Assembly: GCA_047947185.1 (NCBI GenBank)
Contig: CP170502.1
Span: forward strand, 744,001-808,000
Length of the DNA: 64,000 nucleotides
Direction of reading: 5' to 3'
Origin: JANQJA01 sp047947185
GTDB lineage: Bacteria > Pseudomonadota > Gammaproteobacteria > Pseudomonadales > Azotimanducaceae
The position numbers were made by a program, and so were the translations under genes. Below are positions 24,501-33,283 of this stretch, piece after piece. The notes below the pieces were generated by a model, which worked only from the letters and a program-made list of their open reading frames with translations, was not told the origin of the DNA and ran no database searches. The first letter of the stretch is position 1, and each line of letters begins with the position of its first letter.

Positions 24501-26601
24501 ATCGGACGCCTACCTCGAAGCCACGACCGCCCTGGGGCGCGAAGCTTTTGATAAATGAGGTGTGCTGGCGGATCTCCTGGTTCAGCAGGTTATGCCCCTT
24601 CAGGAACACGAGCAGGTCGCCGAAGTGATAGTCGGCGTAAAGATCCAGCAGTGTGTAACCGTCAGTTGAAGTCTCACCAGCCGCGGTGTCAGCCTGGGCT
24701 GCGGCGCGGGTGGCGCGCAGCCGCACGGCAAAATCCTGGCCAACCAGGGAGACACCGGCACCAAAGCGCAGTGGCGGAATCCGCGGGACATTGCCCCCCC
24801 CATCGAAGGTTGCCCTGACGTAGTCGCCAAACAATGTGACCTCGGTGACGATGCCTGCTCGTGGTTCAAAAGCACGGCTGAAGGAGGTCTCTAATCCGCT
24901 GAACGTGGCATCCTGCTGGCGATAGCTGGCCGTTTCGTCAGGACCCAGGTCGAGGTAAATGTAATCCGCTATTGCGTTGTAATAGGCTGTCACTTCACCC
25001 GTCACAACGCCCCCGGTTCTGCGATAGGACACCTCCAGGTTGTTGGCAGTTTCCCGCTGCAGCCCCACATTGCCAATTTCATAGAGCCCCGTTGCCGCGT
25101 GCATCACCAGGTCATCACTGTCCGCTGGCGGCAGACAGTCTGTACCGGTGACGTTGGAAAAGTGCTCCTCGACCGTTGGTGCACGCTGGGACCGCTGGGC
25201 AGAAAAGAGCAGGTTGCCAGAGTCAATCTGGCGCACCAGGCTGGCACCCAGGCTGGTGGCACTCTCCTCGACACGACAGCCTGTTTCTGTGGTGATTTCG
25301 TGATTCTCCAGGCGTGCGCCCAGTTCTGCGGTCCAGTCCTGTCCACCAAAACTCTCAACAACAAAGATACCTTCGGTAACAATGTCAGCGCGCGGAATAT
25401 AGGCTTCTTCACCGACGGCTGAAAACGTACGGTTCACTGCCTGCACACCAACGATACCGCGCCAGCCAAACAGGGGATTGTGTGACAGGGTAACACGCGC
25501 TTCATTGCCGGCATTGGTGAATCGCGTACCAACATTTGGAAGTTCGTCGCCCGAAATTTCCAGTTCGCTATGTTCGTAGTCCGTGCGCGTCAGTTGAAAA
25601 TCCAGTGTGTCAGCAAGCCCACCGGCAAAATTAAATTGTCCCCGGAGGTTGTGTTTCGACTGTTTCATCACGAGGCGGATGAGCAGATCCTCCTCCCCAT
25701 GCTCATCATGATGATCGTCATCGTGATCATGGTCGTCATCATGCTCGTCATCATGCTCGTCATCGTGATCATGGCTGTGCACACCCGGTGGCAGCCCGTA
25801 TTCATTGTTGAGCACATCAAGCGAGTAGCCAATGAACCCCTGGTCGAAAACAAAAGAGGCACCCAGGGCACCACCATTTGCTTCAAGGTCGGAGTTCGCA
25901 ATGTATCCTTCAGTATTAGTTAGCTCTTCAAGCGCTTCCGCATCCAGGTCAAGCGCCGGGGTATCAATGGCCGGGCCACGGACTTTGGTGTTCCCACTTT
26001 CACGTCGGAATCCGTCAAGGTGAATGGCGAGGGGACCAGCGGGCAGTTGCAGGCTGGCAACCGTATTGTTCTGCCGCGAAACGCTGTTGTACCTGTGTTC
26101 CAGTTCGACGGATGGAGTTTCGACCCCGGTTGCTGGAATACGATTGTCGATGACATTGACAACACCGCCTATGGCGCCATTACCGTAAAGGAGTGTCGCT
26201 GGCCCACGTATGACTTCAACCCGCCGGGCCAGGATCGCCTCGATCCCGTTGGCATGATCAGGACTGATGGCAGCAGCATCGAGCGAACTGCTACCGTTCT
26301 GCATCACCTGTACACGATTGCCGCCCTGGCCGCGTATCACCGGACGACCAACCCCACTGCCAAACCCCGCACTGGTAATCCCCGGCTGGTTTGCCAGGCT
26401 CTCTCCCAGCGTGTTACCAACTTCTTCCTTCAGTGCGTCACCAGACAGCACCGTTACCGGCAGCGTGGTTTCAGCCACGGTGCGCTGGAAAGGTGCGGTC
26501 ACCACAATTTCTTCCATCACCTCGTTGTGCTCCATGGCACTCGCGAGTGGCGACAGACAACAAATCACAACAGCAGAACTTCTCTGGACAAGATCCTTCA
26601 C
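24490..26601 (-). CDS. TonB-dependent receptor with His/Asp-rich loop, ZnuD-like (probable metal uptake)
   Basis: 703 residues. The frame opens with TTG at 26613, but the GTG at 26601 is better: GGAG sits just upstream and it gives a clean signal peptide (MKDLVQRSSAVVICCLSPLASA). TonB box EEIVVTAP, plug with IRGQGGNRVQV and VIRGPATLLYGNGAIGGVVNV, and a barrel ending GFEVGVRFTL. Near residues 272-302 there is a run alternating His, Asp and Glu (HSHDHDDEHDDEHDDD and onward), coded by tandem repeats at ~25690-25785. Such loops are known in ZnuD and related zinc receptors. The upstream gene is a small secreted-looking CxxC/His protein (62-base gap), supporting a metal role. Confidence 0.88.
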   Translation of the reverse strand: MKDLVQRSSAVVICCLSPLASAMEHNEVMEEIVVTAPFQRTVAETTLPVTVLSGDALKEEVGNTLGESLANQPGITSAGFGSGVGRPVIRGQGGNRVQVMQNGSSSLDAAAISPDHANGIEAILARRVEVIRGPATLLYGNGAIGGVVNVIDNRIPATGVETPSVELEHRYNSVSRQNNTVASLQLPAGPLAIHLDGFRRESGNTKVRGPAIDTPALDLDAEALEELTNTEGYIANSDLEANGGALGASFVFDQGFIGYSLDVLNNEYGLPPGVHSHDHDDEHDDEHDDDHDHDDDHHDEHGEEDLLIRLVMKQSKHNLRGQFNFAGGLADTLDFQLTRTDYEHSELEISGDELPNVGTRFTNAGNEARVTLSHNPLFGWRGIVGVQAVNRTFSAVGEEAYIPRADIVTEGIFVVESFGGQDWTAELGARLENHEITTETGCRVEESATSLGASLVRQIDSGNLLFSAQRSQRAPTVEEHFSNVTGTDCLPPADSDDLVMHAATGLYEIGNVGLQRETANNLEVSYRRTGGVVTGEVTAYYNAIADYIYLDLGPDETASYRQQDATFSGLETSFSRAFEPRAGIVTEVTLFGDYVRATFDGGGNVPRIPPLRFGAGVSLVGQDFAVRLRATRAAAQADTAAGETSTDGYTLLDLYADYHFGDLLVFLKGHNLLNQEIRQHTSFIKSFAPQGGRGFEVGVRFTL

Positions 26602-26662
26602 ATTAATCTCCAAAACCTGGATGCAACAAAACGCGGCAACAAAGCCGCAATCAGGGCTGTTA

Positions 26663-26998
26663 TCAGATCAGGAGAGTTGGAGGACCGCGGATGAGAATAA
26701 CCGCCGGCGTACCGGAAAAACCTGCCTCGGTTCGCTCCAGCAGGTCGACTGCCCCAGGCGGAGCAAAGGTCGGGATCAGCGGGGTGGCGGTAATGGCACT
26801 GTTGTGTGAAAACTGGAGACAGACGTCACAGTTGACACCAAACGGATCAGCAACCCAGTCGTGCTGATGATTCAGCGAGAGGTTCTGGGCAACGACCAGC
26901 AAAAGCACAAGACCCAGTCGGGCAAGGGGCTTTGCCAAACCCCGCCGCAAGGGAGACCTGCCTCGTTTGCCTGCCATGGTCAGACCACAAAACTGCAT
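26663..26998 (-). CDS. Small DUF2946-like protein with His/CxxC motif, TonB receptor partner
   Basis: 111 residues from ATG 26998 (an ATG at 26974 is possible; neither has a strong ribosome site). A basic N-terminus and a hydrophobic helix (RLGLVLLLVVAQNLSL) suggest export or membrane anchoring. It continues NHQHDW, then VNCDVCLQFSH, a cluster of His and a CxxC that could hold a metal, and ends IRGPPTLLI, resembling the RAPP/RGPP tail of DUF2946-type proteins found beside metal-related TonB receptors. It precedes the receptor gene on the same strand and is probably cotranscribed. Likely a periplasmic metal-handling accessory; not proven. Confidence 0.6.
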   Translation of the reverse strand: MQFCGLTMAGKRGRSPLRRGLAKPLARLGLVLLLVVAQNLSLNHQHDWVADPFGVNCDVCLQFSHNSAITATPLIPTFAPPGAVDLLERTEAGFSGTPAVILIRGPPTLLI

Positions 26999-27054
26999 CA
27001 ATTCTTCAACACGCGCTGTCGTTGGCTCTTAGGTTACCAGAATCCCGAAAAAGT

Positions 27055-27429
27055 TCATGCAGTATCGGGTAGCAGATCGAGAAAATGGTTGGCGTAGCCA
27101 TCAGAGAGATACAAGCGGAATTCACCGGCATCGAGAAAGGTGGCGTGGCAGGCCCGACAGATCTCAAAGCGGATCCGCACCGGTTCCTCCAGCAGTTGCT
27201 GGTCCATGATCCGGTTGCACTTGGGGCAGTCGACATAAACCATCTCGTCAAACGCCGCGCCCAGGTTCTCGTCACCGGTATCGAGTTCACCGAGGCCCGC
27301 AACGGCGGGCAGCATTTGCTGGTTCAGCTGGTCAAACAGCAATCCGTAACAGCGATCACACCGCACAATGGTGACATCACCTTCATGCACATTAACCATC
27401 TGGCCCTCGTCACACTTGGGACATTGCAT
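27055..27429 (-). CDS. zf-TFIIB-type double zinc-ribbon protein
   Basis: 124 residues from ATG 27429, chosen because AGGAG lies 8 bases upstream; the frame extends further but lacks start signals. Two zinc ribbons: MQCPKCDEGQM...RCDRCYGLLFD (residues ~3-35) and DCPKCNRIMDQ...ICRACHATFLDAGEF (~72-105), each CPxC-x(n)-CxxC, followed by a DAGEF motif typical of the zf-TFIIB family. Role unknown; such proteins may bind nucleic acid or act as zinc-dependent scaffolds. It lies 56 bases upstream of the metal-receptor pair on the same strand, so it may belong to the same zinc-linked unit. Confidence 0.82.
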   Translation of the reverse strand: MQCPKCDEGQMVNVHEGDVTIVRCDRCYGLLFDQLNQQMLPAVAGLGELDTGDENLGAAFDEMVYVDCPKCNRIMDQQLLEEPVRIRFEICRACHATFLDAGEFRLYLSDGYANHFLDLLPDTA

Positions 27430-27616
27430 ATGAGTTACTCCTGGCAGATCGGCACTGGCAAAACTGACACCGCAATACAGGCTATATGGGAACACAGGAG
27501 ACAAATCCGATCAATTCGAATGTGCAGGCCCAATAAATGTCATGAATTAAAGGTCCATGTTGCACTGCAATACGTAAACTGCGTGACTTCATTTGTGACC
27601 CGTCCGGGAGGACCTC

Positions 27617-27805
27617 ATGTTTAACCTGATCAAACTGGGCCTGCACTTCACACACTCTGCCTATGGTGCGCTTGACCCCATGGTGCTGGAACTCATTCGT
27701 ACGGAGCGCCTGATGCGGCAGACGGCAGAGAAAAAGCCGGAAGCACCACAGGAGTTGTCCAGCAAGCAGGATGCACTCATTACCCCGGATCAGAAAGCTG
27801 CCTGA
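27617..27805 (+). CDS. Small hypothetical protein, 62 residues
   Basis: ATG at 27617 is preceded by GGGAGG with 5-base spacing, a strong ribosome site. The product starts MFNLIKLGLHFTHSAYG, an amphipathic helix, continues with a helical LELIRTERLMRQTAEKK segment, and ends in a polar tail (SSKQDALITPDQKAA). No family recognised. The gap upstream (27430-27616) separates it from the divergent zinc-ribbon gene. Real gene likely on ribosome site and composition, but the evidence is limited. Confidence 0.5.
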   Translation: MFNLIKLGLHFTHSAYGALDPMVLELIRTERLMRQTAEKKPEAPQELSSKQDALITPDQKAA

Positions 27806-27898
27806 CACGATACCCGGATAGCGGGCCTGGCCATCCCGCCTTCCCTCCTCCTGCCTGCACGGTTACCATACGCCACCACCCCAGTCTGACCTGACCAG

Positions 27899-29104
27899 AT
27901 GACCGACTCAGCGACCATGTCGACCTGGGAGATGTACCGATCCCTGCTGTTTTCGGTCTATCTGCCCTCCTTCCTCATGTCCATTTGCCAGGGCAGCGTG
28001 CTGCTTGTCCTGCCGCTGTTTGCCCTGGACCTTGGCGCCAGTGCAGGCATTGCCGCGTTTGTGTTTGCCCTGCGCGGGCTGGGCAACATGGCCGTGGATG
28101 TCCCTGCCGGTTACGCGGCGTCCAGACTGGGGGACAAGTACACCATGCTGATTGGCGTTGGCCTGATGGCCATTACCAGCTTTCTCGCCAGCAAGGCCAC
28201 CAGTGGCTTACAACTGGCCGCGGCTGCCTTCTTCTTTGGCGGTGCCATGTCCACCTGGCTGCTGGCGCGACTGACTCATATCAGTGACGCGGTGCCAATC
28301 CACCATCGCGGCAAAGCCATTTCAACCATGGCCGGCCTGCAGCGCTTCGGTAACCTCCTTGGTCCTGTTGCCAGTGGGTTTGTTGCCAGCCAGTGGGGAT
28401 TTGCCTATGTATTTCTTGGCATCACCGCCATTTCTGTAGTTTCCCTGATCCTGGTTATCTTTACAGTACCAACAAACACCAGGGGCCAGCATGAAGATTC
28501 ACCGGGCCTTTTGCGCCTGGTACCCCACATTCTTGGCACCCACACGCGAGTTTTTGCAACAGCGGGGGTTGCCGTCCTGCTGCTCACTGTGCTGCGGGCG
28601 GGCCGACAGTTGCTGATCCCTCTCTGGGGTGAGGCAATTGGCCTGGATCCAGCAGATATTGGCCTGGTTGCTGGTGCTGCCGCTGCAATCGACATGGCGA
28701 TGTTTCCCCTCGCCGGTTATGTGATGGACAACTGGGGCCGCCGTTATGCCGCCGGTGCCTGCCTGTCATTCCTGTCCCTGGGATTGCTGGCTGTGGCTTT
28801 CTCTGACACCTTTTTGACGCTGACGCTGGCAGCCATGCTTGCCGGCTTCGGCAACGGGCTTGGTAGCGGTATCAATATGACCCTGGGTGCGGACTTCGCG
28901 CCCCACAACACACGCGGCGAATTCCTGGGCGTCTGGCGCCTGATGGGCGATTCCGGCTCATTCGCGGGTCCCATGCTGATGGGTTATGTCGCAAGCTCAT
29001 TTGCCCTGTCCGGTGCGGTGTTCCTCACCGTGGGCCTTGGCGCCTGTGGTGTCACAATGGTTGTGCTCTTTGTCCGTGAAACCCTGGCGAGCCGTCCCGG
29101 TTGA
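27899..29104 (+). CDS. MFS transporter
   Basis: 401 residues with 12 predicted membrane helices. The loop between helices 2 and 3 reads GYAASRLGDKYTML, the MFS motif A (GxxxDRxGR-like), and the centre carries VPIHHRGKAISTMAGLQRFGN. Pumps of this kind are proton-driven importers or exporters of small molecules; the substrate is not predictable. ATG at 27899 lacks a good ribosome site; ATG 27917 is an alternative. The stop overlaps the start of a second MFS gene by one base, so the two are translated together. Confidence 0.82.
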   Translation: MTDSATMSTWEMYRSLLFSVYLPSFLMSICQGSVLLVLPLFALDLGASAGIAAFVFALRGLGNMAVDVPAGYAASRLGDKYTMLIGVGLMAITSFLASKATSGLQLAAAAFFFGGAMSTWLLARLTHISDAVPIHHRGKAISTMAGLQRFGNLLGPVASGFVASQWGFAYVFLGITAISVVSLILVIFTVPTNTRGQHEDSPGLLRLVPHILGTHTRVFATAGVAVLLLTVLRAGRQLLIPLWGEAIGLDPADIGLVAGAAAAIDMAMFPLAGYVMDNWGRRYAAGACLSFLSLGLLAVAFSDTFLTLTLAAMLAGFGNGLGSGINMTLGADFAPHNTRGEFLGVWRLMGDSGSFAGPMLMGYVASSFALSGAVFLTVGLGACGVTMVVLFVRETLASRPG

Positions 29105-30318
29105 TGAAACCACTTCACTTTTACTTCGCTGGTACGGGCTCATGGTTCCTGGCTTTTGGCATCCAATCCGTGGTGTTTGCCTGGCTGGTCACCATTGTAT
29201 TGAACGAATCGCCCGACAAGGTGGGCTTCGCCCAGATGGCATTACTCTTGCCCAGCATGCTGTTCATGCTGGTTGGTGGCAGTCTTGCAGACCACTATGG
29301 CGGACGCCGGCTGGCGATGCTGGGGCAAACCGCGGCCGCCTTCGCGCCTCTCTACCTGACCGCTGTTGTTGTGCTTGGGCAGTTGACGTTCTTCAAGCTG
29401 ATTGTCTTCGCCGTGCTGATGGGCATCGCCCAGGCGCTTGTCACGCCTGCGCGGGACGGTCTGCTGGCACTGGTTGCCGACGGGCAGATCCAGCGCCGGG
29501 TGCTGCAAGCCAGCATGACCCAATTTGGCATGCAGATGGTTGGCTTCTTTATTGCGTCATACGCCGATACAACCGGCGCTGTGTTTATTCTCCTGCTTCA
29601 GTCAGCGGTACTGGCCAGCGGCGTTCTGGCCTACTACCGCCTGGATGTGCCGACCCTGCCGCACTGGCAGGGGTCGCCCGGACTTGCCACACAACTGCAG
29701 CGTTCAATTGTCGAAGGATTCCGGAGCGTGCGGGCATCCCCGCTCATGTCAGCGGTGGTGGCCCAGAATTGTGCCATGGGAATCTTTTTTATGGGTTCCT
29801 ACATTGTGACCCTGCCGCTGGTGGTCCGGGATGTCTATGGCGGCTCATCGCAGGAACTCGCGTGGCTGAACATTGCCAACTCGCTCGGCCTTGTATTGAT
29901 TATCCTGCTGCTGCTCAGGTTTGGTGAAATCGCCCGCAAGGGGCGCGCCCTGCTGGCGGCACACCTGACAGGTTCGCTGATGTTGGCCAGTGCAGGGCTC
30001 GGCCTCGGTTTTGTCAGCGTGGTGGTCTCCATTTTTGCCTGGGGCATGTGCGGTGGCGTTGCCATGACCATGTCACGCACTATCATGCAGGAACAGTCGC
30101 CGCCAGATCAGCGCGCGAGAATGATGGCATTCTTTTCCTTCTCCTTCATGGGTTCAGGCCCGGTGGGTGCCCTGTTCAGCGGTTACCTGTGTCGCTGGAT
30201 TGGTCCATCCAACGCGCTGATCGTATCGTCTTTTTTCATGCTGATGGTTATCGTGACAATGATCATCAGGTCAAGCCTGTGGCAGGCCACATCACCGGAA
30301 CACACTGTTGCTCGCTGA
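29104..30318 (+). CDS. MFS transporter (second of a tandem pair)
   Basis: 404 residues from ATG 29104 (TGATG overlap with the preceding stop). Twelve hydrophobic helices; motif A appears as GGSLADHYGGRRLAMLG. The branch resembles the enterobactin-exporter/EntS-like MFS_3 group by LLPSMLFMLVGGSLADHYGG and PARDGLLALVADGQIQ. It is not closely similar to the first MFS protein, so this is not a recent duplication. The downstream sirtuin start overlaps its end by 11 bases. Substrate unknown. Confidence 0.82.
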   Translation: MKPLHFYFAGTGSWFLAFGIQSVVFAWLVTIVLNESPDKVGFAQMALLLPSMLFMLVGGSLADHYGGRRLAMLGQTAAAFAPLYLTAVVVLGQLTFFKLIVFAVLMGIAQALVTPARDGLLALVADGQIQRRVLQASMTQFGMQMVGFFIASYADTTGAVFILLLQSAVLASGVLAYYRLDVPTLPHWQGSPGLATQLQRSIVEGFRSVRASPLMSAVVAQNCAMGIFFMGSYIVTLPLVVRDVYGGSSQELAWLNIANSLGLVLIILLLLRFGEIARKGRALLAAHLTGSLMLASAGLGLGFVSVVVSIFAWGMCGGVAMTMSRTIMQEQSPPDQRARMMAFFSFSFMGSGPVGALFSGYLCRWIGPSNALIVSSFFMLMVIVTMIIRSSLWQATSPEHTVAR

Positions 30319-31132
30319 CCTCACCACGTTTGTCGCGCGCCACCCCCGCTTTGTGGCCATCACGGGCGCAGGGTGCAGTGTCGCCTCCGGGATTCCCACT
30401 TACCGCGACAGGGAAGCCAGGTGGCAGCGCAGTGAACCCATCCAGCACCAGGATTTTGACAACCGGGCCACAAGCAGGCAGCGCTACTGGTCACGCAGCT
30501 TCGCCGGCTGGCCAGCCGTGCGTGACGCCCGACCCAATCCGGTACACCATACACTGGCGGCGCTGGAAGCCGCGGGGCATGTGTCCCAGCTCATTACCCA
30601 GAATGTAGACCGCCTGCACCAGAGAGCCGGTCACCAGAAGGTCATCGACCTGCATGGACGGTTGGACCAGGTGGTTTGCCTGTCCTGCGGCGACAAGACG
30701 CCCCGGCAGGCAATGCAGGAGCAACTCGCGCGGTGTAACCCTGCCTTGAAACCCGAAGCTCTGGCACTGACACCGGATGGGGACGCGGACGTCGATGAAT
30801 CCACCATTGAACACTTTGTAGTACCGGACTGCACCCGCTGCGGCGGCATACTGAAACCCGATGTCGTGTTTTTTGGCGGCTCGGTACCGAGAGAAGTCGT
30901 CAGGACCGGGATCGGGGCCATCGAAGCCGCTGATGCGCTGGTTGTGTTCGGTTCTTCCCTGATGGTCTTCTCGGCATTCCGGTTTTGCCGACATGCTGCT
31001 GCAATCGGCAAACCCATCGCCATTGTCAACCAGGGCAGAACCAGGGCTGATGAACTTGCGACCCTCAAACTTGACGAGGATTGCAGCACTGCCCTGACCA
31101 CCCTGGCCCGTGCTTTCCCGCTACCTGACTAG
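30308..31132 (+). CDS. Sir2-family NAD-dependent deacylase (class II, SIRT4-like)
   Basis: 274 residues. NAD-binding TGAGCSVASGIPTYRD (19-34), TQNVDRLHQRAG (97-108), catalytic His116 in DLHGRL, and two zinc Cys pairs CLSC (124-127) and CTRC (175-178) about 47 residues apart, long spacing as in class II SIRT4-type enzymes. These remove lipoyl, biotinyl or other acyl groups from lysines with NAD. The start is TTG at 30308, inside the end of the MFS gene: no ATG lies before the NAD motif, and the frame begins there. The stop overlaps that of the convergent serine hydrolase in CTAG (31129-31132). Confidence 0.88.
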   Translation: MLADLTTFVARHPRFVAITGAGCSVASGIPTYRDREARWQRSEPIQHQDFDNRATSRQRYWSRSFAGWPAVRDARPNPVHHTLAALEAAGHVSQLITQNVDRLHQRAGHQKVIDLHGRLDQVVCLSCGDKTPRQAMQEQLARCNPALKPEALALTPDGDADVDESTIEHFVVPDCTRCGGILKPDVVFFGGSVPREVVRTGIGAIEAADALVVFGSSLMVFSAFRFCRHAAAIGKPIAIVNQGRTRADELATLKLDEDCSTALTTLARAFPLPD

Positions 31133-32340
31133 TCTTCGATTGCGCCATAAATGATGTTCTTGAGCTGGCCCCTGAAGTTGAAAGTGGCAGAAGGCATCAA
31201 TTGCGTCATGAAAATAACAACCATGTCCTCCAGCGGATCCACCCAGAAGATGGTGGACGCAGCACCACCCCAGTAGTAGTCACCATGGCCCGGACCGCCC
31301 GCCTCAACCTCACCCAGCGTCATGGCAAATCCAAGGCCGAATCCAACACCCTCGTTGGCGGTCTCGGAAAAACTGCCAATCGCAAGTTGGGTCAGATCCT
31401 GGCCACCTTTCAGGTGATTCTTGTGCATCATGGCCAGGGTCCGCGATCCCAGTATACGCCTGCCGCCCAACTCACCACCCCGGCGCAACATTTCACAGAA
31501 CCGGTAATAGTCTGCTGTCGTGCTGGTCAGGCCACCACCCCCACTGGGAAATGTGGGTTTGGTCAGGTAGTGACTGTTGCCCGGGTCATCAACAAGCTGA
31601 AGGGTCTTGTCGGGGTTGCGCTGGTAATTGGCCGCAAACCGCGACACCTTGTCGTCACTGACCTGAAAGGCGGTATCAGTCATCCCCAGGGGCTGGAAGA
31701 TGTGTTCAGCGAGGTACTCATCGAAGGGTTGGCCCGACAGTATTTCAACAAGTGCGCCACAGACATCCGTGGACAGTGAATACATCCACTGCTCACCCGG
31801 ATCATAACGCAGCGGAACACCGGCCAGCTTTTCCATAAATGTTGTGGTGGTTTCTCCTTTGCCCCGGTTGACGCGCAGCGCCTGGTAGACCTGGTCGACC
31901 GGATGGGTGCCATTACCATAGGTCAGACCGCCACTATGACTGAGCAGGTGACGAAAAGTCATTGGCCGGGACGGGTCCCTCACCACCATGGATTCCCCCT
32001 CGCCAGAAACCCAGACCTTGTGGTCACGGAAGGCGGGTACAGCCCTATACACCGGATCGTTCAACTGAAACAGTCCGCGTTCGTAGAGTTGCATCAGGGC
32101 AATTGAGGTGATGGGTTTTGTCATTGAGTAGATGCGGAAGATAGTGTCATCCTGCATCGGTTTCGATCGCTCACTGTCCATGTCACCCAGCGAACGAAAA
32201 TAGGCGGGCTGGCCATGCCGCGATACCAGGGTCTGGCATCCGGCAATCTTGCCAGGCGCAATATAATTCCGGTCCAGATGTTCGGTAATGCGTTCGAGCC
32301 GCGCGGCAGAAAAACCTGCGGCCTCCGGTGCTACTTCCAT
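31129..32340 (-). CDS. Serine hydrolase, class C beta-lactamase fold (family VIII esterase-like)
   Basis: 403 residues from ATG 32340, preferred because GAGAGGG lies ~9 bases upstream; the longer frame from 32409 would overlap the preceding gene. SMTK (RIYSMTKPITSIAL) supplies the catalytic Ser and Lys; the Tyr motif is WMYSLSTDVCGALVE; a late WGGAASTIFWVDP matches family VIII esterases such as EstB. No signal peptide is evident, so it is probably cytoplasmic and an esterase or amidase rather than an antibiotic-degrading enzyme. It lies 55 bases downstream of the NmrA-like gene on the same strand. Confidence 0.87.
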   Translation of the reverse strand: MEVAPEAAGFSAARLERITEHLDRNYIAPGKIAGCQTLVSRHGQPAYFRSLGDMDSERSKPMQDDTIFRIYSMTKPITSIALMQLYERGLFQLNDPVYRAVPAFRDHKVWVSGEGESMVVRDPSRPMTFRHLLSHSGGLTYGNGTHPVDQVYQALRVNRGKGETTTTFMEKLAGVPLRYDPGEQWMYSLSTDVCGALVEILSGQPFDEYLAEHIFQPLGMTDTAFQVSDDKVSRFAANYQRNPDKTLQLVDDPGNSHYLTKPTFPSGGGGLTSTTADYYRFCEMLRRGGELGGRRILGSRTLAMMHKNHLKGGQDLTQLAIGSFSETANEGVGFGLGFAMTLGEVEAGGPGHGDYYWGGAASTIFWVDPLEDMVVIFMTQLMPSATFNFRGQLKNIIYGAIED

Positions 32341-32395
32341 TGCGCTTGCCCTCTCTTGTCCAAACCGACAGTTTGCATCAGAAACGGGCAGAACC

Positions 32396-33283
32396 TCAAT
32401 CGCCGGCAATATAGCGAATGGTCGTGTCCAGCGGGGTCAGGTCAAGCCCCAGCGTGTTGCAGGCTGCCGCCGTGTCAACCTGGTCATCATGGTCAAGCAC
32501 ACCCAGCATGGCACCTGTAACAGGCGGATTCGCCAGCATCTCCAGCAGACGGGCGAGCAGCATTCCCACTGCGAGCGGCAGCGACACCACGCTGACCGGG
32601 CCAGCCCCAAGCAGGTGGGCGGCACGCTGAATCAGTGCCCGCCGGGACAGTGATTCAGGTCCTGCCAGTTCCAGCACGTCCGTGGTAAAACCATTCTTGA
32701 GGGAAGCCTCCAGCGCCTTGATCACATCACCGGCATAAATGGGTTGTTCAAGACTGTCTGCACGGAAAGTCACGGCAATGCGTCGTCGGGCCTGCTTCAA
32801 CAAGGCAAACGACGCATAGTCCCGTTCGCCGAGTACCATGGGCACGCGGATGATCCGGGTCGGCACACCGCTTTGCATCAGGATATCCTCCGCCCGTCCA
32901 CGCGACGCAAGACAGGCGTTGGCCGCCATAGCGGCACTGCCTACAATTGACAGGTAAAGGATCCCTTTCAGCTTTTGCTGCCTGGCGGCAGTGGCAAGCG
33001 CCGCAGCGGGAGCTTCATGCGCGTCAGCAAAGGGGTTTGCCTTCGATTCCTTGATGATTCCCACCAGATGGACACAATAATCAACGCCAATCAATGCGTT
33101 GCCCAATGCCGCAGAATCCGCGTAGTCAATGACAGACACCGCAAGTCCGGAACCGAATTCATCGGTCAGCGTCTTTCTTGCCCGCTCAGAACGGACAATC
33201 GCAATCACCTCAGCGGTGGCAGCAAGCTGTCGGATTAACCGCCGCCCCAGGTGGCCGTTTGCACCGGTAATGGCAATTTTCAA
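32396..33283 (-). CDS. NAD(P)-binding NmrA/NDUFA9-like atypical SDR
   Basis: 295 residues from a TTG at 33283 that overlaps the preceding stop (TTGA), with AGG 8 bases upstream. The dinucleotide motif ITGANGHLGRRLIRQL starts at residue 5, exactly where atypical SDRs begin, which is why I reject the longer frame from 33379. Later VHLVGIIKE, LYLSIVGSAA and IRVPMVLGERD follow the complex-I-NDUFA9/YbjT pattern; no SDR Tyr-x3-Lys pair is obvious. Such proteins bind NAD(P)H or quinones and often have regulatory or ubiquinone-linked roles. The coupling implies cotranslation with the unknown protein before it. Confidence 0.8.
   Translation of the reverse strand: MKIAITGANGHLGRRLIRQLAATAEVIAIVRSERARKTLTDEFGSGLAVSVIDYADSAALGNALIGVDYCVHLVGIIKESKANPFADAHEAPAAALATAARQQKLKGILYLSIVGSAAMAANACLASRGRAEDILMQSGVPTRIIRVPMVLGERDYASFALLKQARRRIAVTFRADSLEQPIYAGDVIKALEASLKNGFTTDVLELAGPESLSRRALIQRAAHLLGAGPVSVVSLPLAVGMLLARLLEMLANPPVTGAMLGVLDHDDQVDTAAACNTLGLDLTPLDTTIRYIAGD

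Noticed and set aside
25686..25790. CRISPR-like short tandem repeats
   Set aside because: The repeats encode the His/Asp-rich loop of the TonB receptor in frame; there are no spacers or cas genes.
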